NCBI GenBank assembly: GCA_902465015.1
Contig: CABQLK010000006.1
Coordinates: 1-64,000, forward strand
Direction of reading: 5' to 3'
Source of the DNA: an uncultured Collinsella sp.
GTDB lineage: Bacteria > Actinomycetota > Coriobacteriia > Coriobacteriales > Coriobacteriaceae
Length of the DNA: 64,000 bases
Within the stretch, counting starts at the first letter, position 1, and each line of letters starts with the position of its first letter. The notes beneath the pieces are model-generated. The model was not told the origin of the DNA, did not search any database, and saw nothing but the letters and a program-made list of their open reading frames with translations. The position numbers were made by a program, and so were the translations under genes. Below, in pieces: positions 26,815 through 34,450 of the stretch.

Positions 26815-28482
26815 ATGCCTACTGACATCGAAATCGCACGTTCTGTCACGCCGCTGCCTATTACCGAGGTGGCCAAGAACGCCGGCGTCGACGTTAAGCA
26901 CCTTATTCCGTACGGCTTCGACAAGGCTAAGGTCGACTATTCACTGCTCAACGAGCCGACTGATCACCAGGCCAAGCTCGTTCTCGTGACCGCTATCAAC
27001 CCAACGCCTGCGGGCGAGGGCAAGACCACCACGACCATCGGTCTGGCCGATGGCCTGCGTCGCCGCGGCGTCAAGAGTGCCGTGGCCCTGCGCGAGCCTT
27101 CGCTCGGCCCCGTCTTTGGCGTTAAGGGCGGTGCTGCCGGTGGCGGCTGGGCTCAGGTGATCCCCATGGAGGATATCAACCTGCACTTTACCGGCGACTT
27201 CCACGCTATCGGTGCTGCCAACAACCTGCTGGCCGCCATGCTTGATAACCACATCCAGCAGGGCAATCAGCTCGGTATTGACGTTAAGCGCATCACTTGG
27301 AAGCGCGTCGTCGATATGAACGACCGTCAGCTGCGCCACGTCATCGACGGCATTGGTGGTAAGGCTCAGGGCGTGCCGCGCGAGGACGGCTTCGATATCA
27401 CCGTCGCCTCCGAGGTCATGGCAATCCTGTGCCTGTCTACGAGCATCAACGACCTCAAGGAACGCTTGGGTGAGATTGTCGTTGGCTATAGCTTTGCCGG
27501 CGAGCCCGTCCGTGCCCGCGACCTCAAGGCCCAGGGTGCCATGGCCGCGTTGCTTAAGGACGCGCTCAAGCCCAACCTGGTGCAGACGCTCGAGGGCACG
27601 CCCGCGTTTGTCCACGGCGGTCCCTTCGCCAACATTGCCCACGGCTGCAACTCTATCATGGCCACGCGTATGGCGATGCGCTTTGGCGATGTCGCCATTA
27701 CCGAGGCCGGCTTTGGCGCCGACCTGGGTGCCGAGAAGTTCCTCGATATCAAGTGCCGCATGACGGGCGTTCGCCCCAGCGCCGTCGTGATCGTCGCGAC
27801 CGCTCGTGCGCTTAAGTACAACGGTGGCGTCGCCAAAGCCGACCTCAACGAGGAGAACCTCGAGGCACTCAAGGCTGGCATGCCCAACCTGCTGCGTCAC
27901 GTCGACAACATCCAGAACGTTTATGGTCTGCCCTGCGTGGTCGCCATCAACCGCTTCCCGACGGACACCGAGGCCGAGCTTGCGCTCATCGAGTCCGAGT
28001 GCCAGAAGCTCGGCGTCAACGTTAAGCTTTCCGAGGTCTGGGCCAAGGGCGGCGAGGGCGCGCTCGACCTGGCCGATGAGGTCATGCGTCTGATTGAGCA
28101 GCCGAGCGAGCTCAAGTTTGCCTATGAGGACGGCGCTGATGTCGCTGATGCCCTCGAGGCCGTTGCCACCAAGGTCTACCGCGCCGACGGCGTTGACTTT
28201 ACGCCGGCCGCCAAGCGCCAGCTCGCCGAGCTGCGCGAGAACGGCTTTGGCAACCTGCCGGTGTGCGTCGCCAAGACGCAGTACAGCTTTAGCGACAACG
28301 CTAAGGCGCTGGGCGCTCCCGAGGGTTTCCGCATCACCGTGCGCGAGCTCAAGGTTTCCGCCGGTGCCCACTTTGTGGTCGCGCTGACCGGCAGCGTTCT
28401 GACCATGCCCGGCCTGCCCAAGGTTCCCGCGGCCGAGAACATCGACGTCGACAACGACGGCAACATCACCGGCCTGTTCTAA
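26815..28482 (+). CDS. fhs: Formate-tetrahydrofolate ligase
   Basis: ATP-dependent enzyme of 555 residues joining formate to tetrahydrofolate to make 10-formyl-THF, the entry to folate one-carbon metabolism. The nucleotide loop PTPAGEGKTTTTIG is near 63-76. FTGDFHAIGAANNLLAA, a family signature, is near 124-140. Length is typical. ATG 26815 follows AAAGGA at proper spacing. FchA and FolD, which act next on the product, are encoded 10 kb away at 38283-39772. A strong terminator follows. Confidence 0.96.
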   Translation: MPTDIEIARSVTPLPITEVAKNAGVDVKHLIPYGFDKAKVDYSLLNEPTDHQAKLVLVTAINPTPAGEGKTTTTIGLADGLRRRGVKSAVALREPSLGPVFGVKGGAAGGGWAQVIPMEDINLHFTGDFHAIGAANNLLAAMLDNHIQQGNQLGIDVKRITWKRVVDMNDRQLRHVIDGIGGKAQGVPREDGFDITVASEVMAILCLSTSINDLKERLGEIVVGYSFAGEPVRARDLKAQGAMAALLKDALKPNLVQTLEGTPAFVHGGPFANIAHGCNSIMATRMAMRFGDVAITEAGFGADLGAEKFLDIKCRMTGVRPSAVVIVATARALKYNGGVAKADLNEENLEALKAGMPNLLRHVDNIQNVYGLPCVVAINRFPTDTEAELALIESECQKLGVNVKLSEVWAKGGEGALDLADEVMRLIEQPSELKFAYEDGADVADALEAVATKVYRADGVDFTPAAKRQLAELRENGFGNLPVCVAKTQYSFSDNAKALGAPEGFRITVRELKVSAGAHFVVALTGSVLTMPGLPKVPAAENIDVDNDGNITGLF

Positions 28483-28507
28483 GTCTGCTGTCCATAGCTG
28501 CTAGCCC

Positions 28508-28543
28508 GCCCCGCCGTGCCCACAAGGCCCGGCGGGGCTTTTT
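28508..28543 (+). terminator. fhs: Terminator of fhs
   Basis: A 9-bp GC stem, GCCCCGCCG with CGGCGGGGC, ends at 28538 and is followed by five T residues. Confidence 0.92.
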
Positions 28544-28661
28544 GATCCTTAGGCCCGCGCATGTCTTGTAGATACCGACGGACTCTGCCCATCATAGGCT
28601 TTTGCGCGGGTAGAATGCATGGATAACTTGAGGCTCACGCGCGACGGAAAGGAATCGTTGC

Positions 28662-29651
28662 ATGGATCAGGACAAGACAACCGTGATGGGCGGCTACGCT
28701 TCCGCGCAGGCTGGCGATAGCGCCGACGCGACCCGCGTTGTTCCCAACCCCGGTTATACCGACCCCGCCGCGACGCAGCCTTCTGCCGAGCCCACCCGGG
28801 TTATGGGCTATGGCGACTCGGCGCAGGATTCTTACGCTGCATCTTCGCAAGGCCCCTATGGCAACGCAGCTCCGGATCCGTTTGATTACGCGCCGCAGGA
28901 TTCTTATGCTGCCTCGACGCCGAATCCCTATGATGACCTGCCGCAAAATCCCATTCCGCAGCCTCAGCAGACGACGTATATGCCTCGCACGGCGCAGCCT
29001 CGCTACGAGTCGCGCGAGCCGTATCGCGAGTACCCCAAGTCGATTCCGCAATATGGCGAGGACGAGGAGAAGAAGCCGTCGCGTTCGTCGAGCGTGATCA
29101 AGAAGATCCTCATCGTGCTGGCGATTTTCTTTGCGCTGTCGGTTGTGTTTGCCATCGTGTCGGGCATGCTCAACAAGCGAGGGAGTTCAACGGCCGATAC
29201 CGCTGCCGAGCAAACCGAGTCCGCCTCGTCTAGCACTGTCGATCTGAGCGATATCCCGGGGCAGTACTGGTCCAACGCCAAGAAGCTCCTCAAGTCGCGC
29301 GGCGCCGATCTTTCGAATGCCGTGGTCCTGACTGATGATGGCTCAACGCCCGTCGTCGATGCCAACTGGGTCGTTACTTCTGCCTACTATAACGACAGCG
29401 GCAACCTCGAAATTCAGCTCACGCACAAGAACAGCTCAGGCAACTCGTCCGACGGCCAAAGCGGTACCGACAGCTCGAGCTCCAACACGCTGGAGGACTT
29501 GAGCAACAAAGCACAGGAGTTGGGAGACAAGGCGCAAGAGCTGGGCGACACGGCTCAGAATCTCGGCGATACCGCACAGAACCTGGGCGATATGGCAACG
29601 AACGCTTGGGATGCCCTACAAAACGGTATTTCGGGCGCGCAGGGAAACTAG
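28662..29651 (+). CDS. Single-pass membrane protein with disordered Thr/Pro-rich N-terminus
   Basis: A 329-residue protein of unknown function. Residues 1-145 are disordered and Pro/Tyr/Gln-rich, with repeated threonine sites TTVMG (6-10), TRVVP (near 26) and TRVMG (near 46), and repeated DSYAAS. A membrane helix spans ~146-167 after a KK stop, so the N-terminus is likely cytosolic. Outside lies a ~60-residue region (DIPGQYWSNAKKLLKSRGAD) that recalls a PASTA-like fold, then a seven-residue repeat AQxLGDx four to five times. The threonine motifs could be kinase targets read by FHA domains. This is inference; no enzyme motif is seen. Confidence 0.6.
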   Translation: MDQDKTTVMGGYASAQAGDSADATRVVPNPGYTDPAATQPSAEPTRVMGYGDSAQDSYAASSQGPYGNAAPDPFDYAPQDSYAASTPNPYDDLPQNPIPQPQQTTYMPRTAQPRYESREPYREYPKSIPQYGEDEEKKPSRSSSVIKKILIVLAIFFALSVVFAIVSGMLNKRGSSTADTAAEQTESASSSTVDLSDIPGQYWSNAKKLLKSRGADLSNAVVLTDDGSTPVVDANWVVTSAYYNDSGNLEIQLTHKNSSGNSSDGQSGTDSSSSNTLEDLSNKAQELGDKAQELGDTAQNLGDTAQNLGDMATNAWDALQNGISGAQGN

Positions 29652-29663
29652 CTGTTAAGCAGG

Positions 29664-30845
29664 CTACAACTGCTCGGCCGGACGGTCGGGCGAGCTAAAG
29701 CCCGAGTCAAACGTAACGACGCATGAGACGTCGGGCCGGCGCTCGTGCACGATGCGCGTGACGAGCTCCAGTAGCTCCTCGTCGGATATGTCAAAGCCGT
29801 CGGGACGCACCAGGTCAAACGAAACGAACCCGTCGTGTTCGTGCAGGTCGTGGATGGAGAGCGCGGGATCAATCTGCATGACGCCGCGCTTGACCCAGCC
29901 GCGCAGATCGTCGCCGGTGGTGGCGATGGGGTCGCAGTGCAGCGTGATATCGATGCCCATCTGGCGCTTGATGTCGTGCTCGATGGTGTCCAGGATCTCG
30001 TGGTGCTCAAACGCGTCGCCCTCGCCGGGCATCTCCACGTGGGCGCTTGCAAACTGACGACCGGGGCCGTAGTCGTGCACCATCAGGTCGTGTGTGCCCA
30101 AGACCTGTGGATAGGACATGATCTTGTCGCGGATTGCCTGGACGAGCTTGGGGTCGGGCGCTTGCCCCAGCAACGGGCTGATGGCGTCGCGCACTAGGCC
30201 CATGCCGCTGATGCAGATGAAGATGCCCACACCCAGGCCTGCCCAGCCGTCGAGGTCAAAGCCTGTCGTCTGCGAAATAAGCGCCGCCACCAAGACCGAG
30301 CCCGAGGTGATGACGTCGTTTTTGGAGTCCTGTGCCGTGGCGATGAGCGTCTCCGAGTCGATGCGATCGCCCAGCGTGCGGCTGAACGCTGCCATCCAGA
30401 GCTTAACGAGCATGGACAAGACGAGGGCGGCTAAGGAGAGCACCGAATATGCAGTGGGGGAAGGCTTGATGATCTTAGTGACCGACTCGAGGATCAGATT
30501 GATGCCGACGGCGCAAACCAGGACGGCGACAAACAGCCCCGCCAGGTACTCGTAGCGGCCGTGGCCATAGGGGTGCCCCTCGTCGGCCGGGCGGCTGGCA
30601 AGGCGGAATCCGAGCAGGCTCACGATGTTGCTCGAGGCGTCGGAGAGGTTGTTGAAGGCGTCGGCGATGAGCGAGACAGAGCCGGCGAGCAGGCCCGCGA
30701 TGCCCTTGGCCAGGCACAGCGTGATGTTGAGGCCGATGCAGATGAGGCTTGCGGCAAAGCCCGCGTTGGTGCGGCAGGAGGTATCGACCGGCTCGCTTTC
30801 GCTGCCGGGAACAAGCGTATGTACCAGCCGATTTACAAATAGCAT
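29664..30845 (-). CDS. Cation diffusion facilitator family transporter
   Basis: Membrane metal/proton antiporter of 393 residues. Six TM helices occupy about 25-230, with the family signature SLIADAFNNLSDASSN (TM2, DxxxD metal site) and HPYGHGRYEYLAGLF. TM5 has a second metal motif, DSKNDVITS. A C-terminal cytosolic domain (~240-393) is longer than usual. Likely exports Zn, Mn or Fe; the metal cannot be fixed by eye. ATG 30845 is chosen since GTGAGGA lies eight bases upstream; an in-frame ATG at 30866 has no such site. Its stop lies 12 bases from the converging membrane-protein gene. Confidence 0.88.
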   Translation of the reverse strand: MLFVNRLVHTLVPGSESEPVDTSCRTNAGFAASLICIGLNITLCLAKGIAGLLAGSVSLIADAFNNLSDASSNIVSLLGFRLASRPADEGHPYGHGRYEYLAGLFVAVLVCAVGINLILESVTKIIKPSPTAYSVLSLAALVLSMLVKLWMAAFSRTLGDRIDSETLIATAQDSKNDVITSGSVLVAALISQTTGFDLDGWAGLGVGIFICISGMGLVRDAISPLLGQAPDPKLVQAIRDKIMSYPQVLGTHDLMVHDYGPGRQFASAHVEMPGEGDAFEHHEILDTIEHDIKRQMGIDITLHCDPIATTGDDLRGWVKRGVMQIDPALSIHDLHEHDGFVSFDLVRPDGFDISDEELLELVTRIVHERRPDVSCVVTFDSGFSSPDRPAEQL

Positions 30846-31060
30846 AACGATCGTCCTCACAATCATGGTTAAGGGGATAGTGTAGCTCGCACAGACGCAA
30901 CGTGTACCGATGCTCAGAAAATGCAGCAATGGTCTGCCGGCGCTAACGGGCGCGAGGCGGAGGGGGGCGACCGTCCGCGCGCCTTCGAGCTCACTGCGCC
31001 TTCCCGTCCGACCGAGTGCTCCATTTTGGGCCACATGGGTATGGGCACGCGCCGATTTGC

Positions 31061-31079
31061 TCGACATACTTAATGTCGA
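31061..31079. promoter_or_regulatory. Palindrome upstream of zinc-ribbon protein gene
   Basis: TCGACAT (31061-31067) and ATGTCGA (31073-31079) form a perfect dyad with a 5-base spacer, ending 12 bases before the AAAGGAGG ribosome site. It could be an operator or a 5' UTR hairpin in the divergent region with the CDF gene. Confidence 0.35.
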
Positions 31080-31106
31080 CAGCCCTGTGCAAAGGAGGAC
31101 GTTTCC

Positions 31107-32444
31107 ATGGACGAGATGTTTGCCATTAAATGTCAAAACTGCGGCGGCCCTATGTACTCGCACCAGGCTAAACGCAGCTTTGAGTGCGCCTATTGCGGCA
31201 CGGTCGTTCCATGGCAGGCCGATGCGGGGGAGCCCAAGAGCGCCCTGGGCATTCGCCATGCGCCGCTGACGGTGGTCGATGGGCTGCTTAAGCTCACCCA
31301 TGTGTCGCAGCTCGAGCGCCCGGAGGACCCTGACTGGTACTTCTTTAACTCGTACTGGCGCAATCAGTCGGTTCTGGAGCATCTGCTGTGGGAGGACCGC
31401 GGCACGGCGCAGGAGTTCCAAGAGGCGACGCATGTGAGCATCCCGTGCCCCTTCTGCGGCGCATCCTTTGAAGGCGAGTCCACTCAGCGCGTGTTTGAGT
31501 GCCCGTCATGCGGCAATAAGATCGGCGTTGCCGACCTGCTCAAGCCCGGTACCTTTAGCAAGCGCCTGACCATGGGCGTGGGTGCGGAGTATGTACCCGA
31601 GCAGGGTATTCCCTGCGAAATTTCGCCGCAGCAGGCGCGTGCCAACGCGCTGCAGCTGGTGCGCCAGTACCCCGATGCCTTTGCCGGGCACGACGTGGAA
31701 GACGCGATCCAAAATGACATGATGCTCTTCTACTTCCCCATGGCGCTTGCGGACCTGCGCATGATGGCGTCCTTCCCGGGCAAGGGACTGAGCAAGGAGA
31801 CCTTGGTGTACTACGAGGTGCTCGACTGGGCGTATCCGCGGGCAAACTACCTGGACGTTCGCCTTATGGGCATTCTGGAGCCGTGGGACTTTGGCAAGGT
31901 GGGCCCGTTCGATCCTGCCATGCAGGAGGGCGACTTCCGCGTTGTCTCCGTCGATGCGTCTACCAAGGACCAGGTGGTTATTGATAAGCTGGCGCTCGAC
32001 ATTGCAGGCAACGATGCCGAGGCGACCCTGGGGCTCAATAAAAAGAGCATCCGCGCCTGGGCGCGCAAGGCTCGCAAGCACAAGGACGGCCTGGTGATGG
32101 TACCGGTCTACTTTGTCGATCGTCCGGCGTCGGATAGCCGCGATGGCGAGCAGGTGCGCATTGCTGTAAATGGCCAGACGGGTCGCGCGGCAGCGGTGGT
32201 GTTTAGCGACAAGCGCGAGGCGCATATCGTGGCGCCGCTTAACCCGAGCCTGCATCTGTCCGGCGAAAGTACTGTGCACGCCACGCCCGTCGAGGTCAAA
32301 TACGTTAAATCGCCGTTCCTGTACCAGATCGTGCGCCGTGGAGGCGGCGAGCAACCGCGCCAGGTTGCAGCCGCCGTCGAGGGTTCCTACCGAGAGGAGA
32401 AGCCCAAACGTCGCGGCCTGCTGGGTGCGCTATTTGGGAAGTAG
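31107..32444 (+). CDS. Double zinc-ribbon protein of unknown function
   Basis: A 445-residue cytosolic protein. Two zinc-ribbon modules are clear: CQNCGG with CAYCGT (9-31) and CPFCGA with CPSCGN (about 113-137). The rest (~150-430) is mixed alpha/beta with no recognised catalytic motif. The segment LVMVPVYFVDR and a basic tail KPKRRGLLGALFGK are noted. The C-terminal half may bind nucleic acid or protein partners. AAAGGAGG precedes ATG 31107. It is divergent from the CDF transporter, so a link to zinc is conceivable but unproven. Confidence 0.7.
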   Translation: MDEMFAIKCQNCGGPMYSHQAKRSFECAYCGTVVPWQADAGEPKSALGIRHAPLTVVDGLLKLTHVSQLERPEDPDWYFFNSYWRNQSVLEHLLWEDRGTAQEFQEATHVSIPCPFCGASFEGESTQRVFECPSCGNKIGVADLLKPGTFSKRLTMGVGAEYVPEQGIPCEISPQQARANALQLVRQYPDAFAGHDVEDAIQNDMMLFYFPMALADLRMMASFPGKGLSKETLVYYEVLDWAYPRANYLDVRLMGILEPWDFGKVGPFDPAMQEGDFRVVSVDASTKDQVVIDKLALDIAGNDAEATLGLNKKSIRAWARKARKHKDGLVMVPVYFVDRPASDSRDGEQVRIAVNGQTGRAAAVVFSDKREAHIVAPLNPSLHLSGESTVHATPVEVKYVKSPFLYQIVRRGGGEQPRQVAAAVEGSYREEKPKRRGLLGALFGK

Positions 32445-32869
32445 GGGAGCGGTGCCGGTTGGCACCGTAACGTGATGGCCGGGGGTATGGGGCGGCTCTC
32501 AGGAGTGCGGGCTGCCGTCTGATTGTTTGAGGGTGCCAGATATAAATAAACGGTGGAACGGCTGCAAAAGAGCCGCCCCACCGGGTAAAATCAAAATGTG
32601 CCGCGGAACCCGCTCCTCAGTCGGTCAACTTTGGAAGCGCGGGCAACGCAGGTGCTATCGTCTTAAAGGGTCGGCTGCAACCGACCCTTTTCTGTGGCAG
32701 CCAATGGAGCCACATCAGACGAAGGCCGCGTCTTTGCCTGTCAGGTCACGCTCGCCAGCCACGACTAGAATGTCGTTGCCGGCGTCCATGACCGGTATTG
32801 TTTCGTAGCAGCCGTCGCAACCGCGAGTGCGCCTGCGACGGCTGCGATGGTTTCGGTCGCAACGTGCTG
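32445..32869. other. Gene-poor gap with hairpins, possible small RNA
   Basis: No convincing reading frame is visible in these 425 bases. A hairpin lies at 32550-32582 (CGGTGG/CCACCG outer, CGGCT/AGCCG inner). TAAAAT at 32586-32591 could be a -10. About 70 bases on, a perfect terminator-like stem follows (32665-32674 with 32681-32690). Together these could mark a ~95-nt small RNA on the plus strand, or simply the transcript end of the preceding gene. A minus-strand frame ending near 32709 reads smoothly for ~30 codons and may be gene debris. Confidence 0.3.
32665..32691. terminator. Terminator-like hairpin
   Basis: A perfect 10-bp stem, AAAGGGTCGG with CCGACCCTTT, and a 6-base loop. A short T run follows on either strand, so it may stop transcription from the zinc-ribbon gene and the converging nuclease pseudogene. 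Confidence 0.75.
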
Positions 32870-32873
32870 CTAC
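32805..32873. repeat. Complex palindrome at the 3' end of the YhcG-like pseudogene
   Basis: GTAGCAGC (32805-32812) pairs with GCTGCTAC (32866-32873). Inside, CCGTCGCA (32812-32819) pairs with TGCGACGG (32834-32841). The 69-bp structure overlaps the stop of the pseudogene. It may be a terminator or the scar of an insertion edge. Confidence 0.5.
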
Positions 32874-33918
32874 CCTTGCGTTTCGCCATTAGTCGCTTCG
32901 TTGATGGCGCGGTACTCGGCACTCAGTTCGCGTGCCAACTCTTCCTTACTTGGAAGATACGGCAGGTATTTGGCGGCAAACACTTGGTCGTTGTCTTCGG
33001 GCAGCGTGTACTCGACGATCGAATCGCTTTTGTCCGCGCAGAGCACGATGCCTATGGGCGGATTGTCGCCTTCGTTCATGAGCTCGCGCGTGTAGTAGTT
33101 CACATACATTTGCATCTGGCCCAGGTCCTGATGCGTAAGATCGTCCGTCTTAAGGTCGATGAGCACGAAGCAGCGCATCAGATAGTTGTAAAAAACAAGG
33201 TCAATATAGAAATGGCGCCCATCAAAGGTGATGCGCTTTGGCGCGCCTCGAAAGCGAAGCCACGGCCAAGCTCCAGCAGGAACTTCTGAAGATGCGTGAT
33301 GAGCGCCTGCTCTAGATCGCTCTCGCGAAACGCAGCATCGTCCGAGAAACCTAAAAACTCCAGTACATATGGGTCGCGGATGATATCCTCGGGGCGATGG
33401 GTCGGGGCGCTCTTTTGGATTTCCTGGGTGACGGCCTCTTTGTCTTTGCTGGCAAGTAGGCGCTCGCGGAACATGGTGTTGATCTGGCGTTCGAGCTGAC
33501 GCGTGCTCCAGCGAGAATCGGCACATTCGTTCATGTACCATGTTCGAGCATCAGGGTCGGTTATACGCGATAACCTGCGGTAATGTGTCCAATTCAATTC
33601 GGAACGCAGCGCGTTCCGGATTGGGAACGCAAGATAAAACTGACGCATGTATCTTAAGCTTCTGGCGTTGAAGCCTCTGCCAAAATCCTTAGTCAATCTA
33701 ACGGCAAGTTCGTCGATCAGTGCATCGCCATACTTGGCGCGCTCCTCTCCGCCCTGTTCATCAACAATACTCTTGCCGATCTCCCAATATGCCTCAACCA
33801 TCGCAAAGTTAACGGCGGTATAGGCCTTGTCGCGAGCGGCGTTGAGAATCGAGGAAACCTGCTTGTAAAAACCTTCGGGCACGATTGCCGATTCTCCACG
33901 GTTTACCAGTTCGCCCAT
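32870..33918 (-). pseudogene. YhcG/DUF1016 family PD-(D/E)XK nuclease, frameshifted
   Basis: The first 227 codons (33918 down to about 33238) encode the DUF1016 N-terminal helical domain (SLRYMRQFYLAFP, RQLERQINTMFRERL, PYVLEFLGF) and stop being homologous after LELGRGFAFEARQ. The next frame continues exactly where expected with KRITFDGRHFYIDLVFYN and VLIDLKTDDL, the nuclease core, to the stop at 32870. The junction is the TTT run at 33237-33239 (AAA on the coding strand). Restoring one A there gives an uninterrupted ~349-residue protein, the normal YhcG length. It is thus a recent one-base deletion or a sequencing error. YhcG proteins are linked to restriction and phage-defence loci; no partner gene is adjacent. 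Confidence 0.85.
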
Positions 33919-34086
33919 CACTGTCGCCCCACTTTCCTCTTGTGGAATGCATCTTTATCGCATTTAGTTTAAAGCCTCGCGCGGACTCGCATTACTGTGC
34001 TGTTTGGCACCTTCGCATGGGAGCCTTGCGGTGACTAAAATGTGGCCATAGAGGCAGTTTTAGCGAACCCCGCGGGAGTGACACGC

Positions 34087-34356
34087 ATGGATAACAGCAC
34101 TTTGCTGTTCCAGGACAAAGGTTCGGGTGGGTTTAAAGACGTTAAGATCTACCCCAACCGTATTGGGGTGCTCAAGAAGGGCACTTTCGGCGGCAAGCAC
34201 ACCGAGATTGTCTATCTTAAGGACATCACGGGGGTCAACAGGATCAAGGGCCGCGATGTTTTCCTACGTAACAGGCTGTTGACTGCTTGTGTCTTTAGCC
34301 TGAGTGGCCGTGCGAAGGCCCAGGAATTTGTGAACGCGCTGAACATGGTGATGTAG
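34087..34356 (+). CDS. Small PH-like domain protein
   Basis: An 89-residue protein without signal or membrane segments. The pattern of short beta strands (VKIYPNRIGVLKKG, TEIVYLKDITGVNRIK) followed by a C-terminal helix (AKAQEFVNALNMV) resembles bacterial PH-like/SHOCT-associated domains. ATG 34087 is preferred over an upstream in-frame ATG at 34042 because GGGAGTG lies at good distance. Function is unknown. It converges on the phospholipase gene across a terminator. Confidence 0.6.
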   Translation: MDNSTLLFQDKGSGGFKDVKIYPNRIGVLKKGTFGGKHTEIVYLKDITGVNRIKGRDVFLRNRLLTACVFSLSGRAKAQEFVNALNMVM

Positions 34357-34381
34357 CCGAAAGCGGCGTTCGGGCCAAGGT

Positions 34382-34421
34382 AAAAATCGGGGGCACAGAA
34401 CGGTGCTCTGCGCCCCCGATT
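34382..34421 (-). terminator. Terminator of the phospholipase gene
   Basis: Minus-strand stem of ten base pairs (34412-34421 with 34385-34394), plus inner pairing, followed by a T5 run read from 34386 down to 34382. Confidence 0.85.
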
Positions 34422-34450
34422 GAGTCGATGTGTCTAAAAGGCCGGCTTGT

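Noticed and set aside
32709..32810. Minus-strand stretch that reads smoothly for about 30 codons
   Set aside because: No start signal of its own, and it is crossed by the palindrome at 32805; treated as possible gene debris only.
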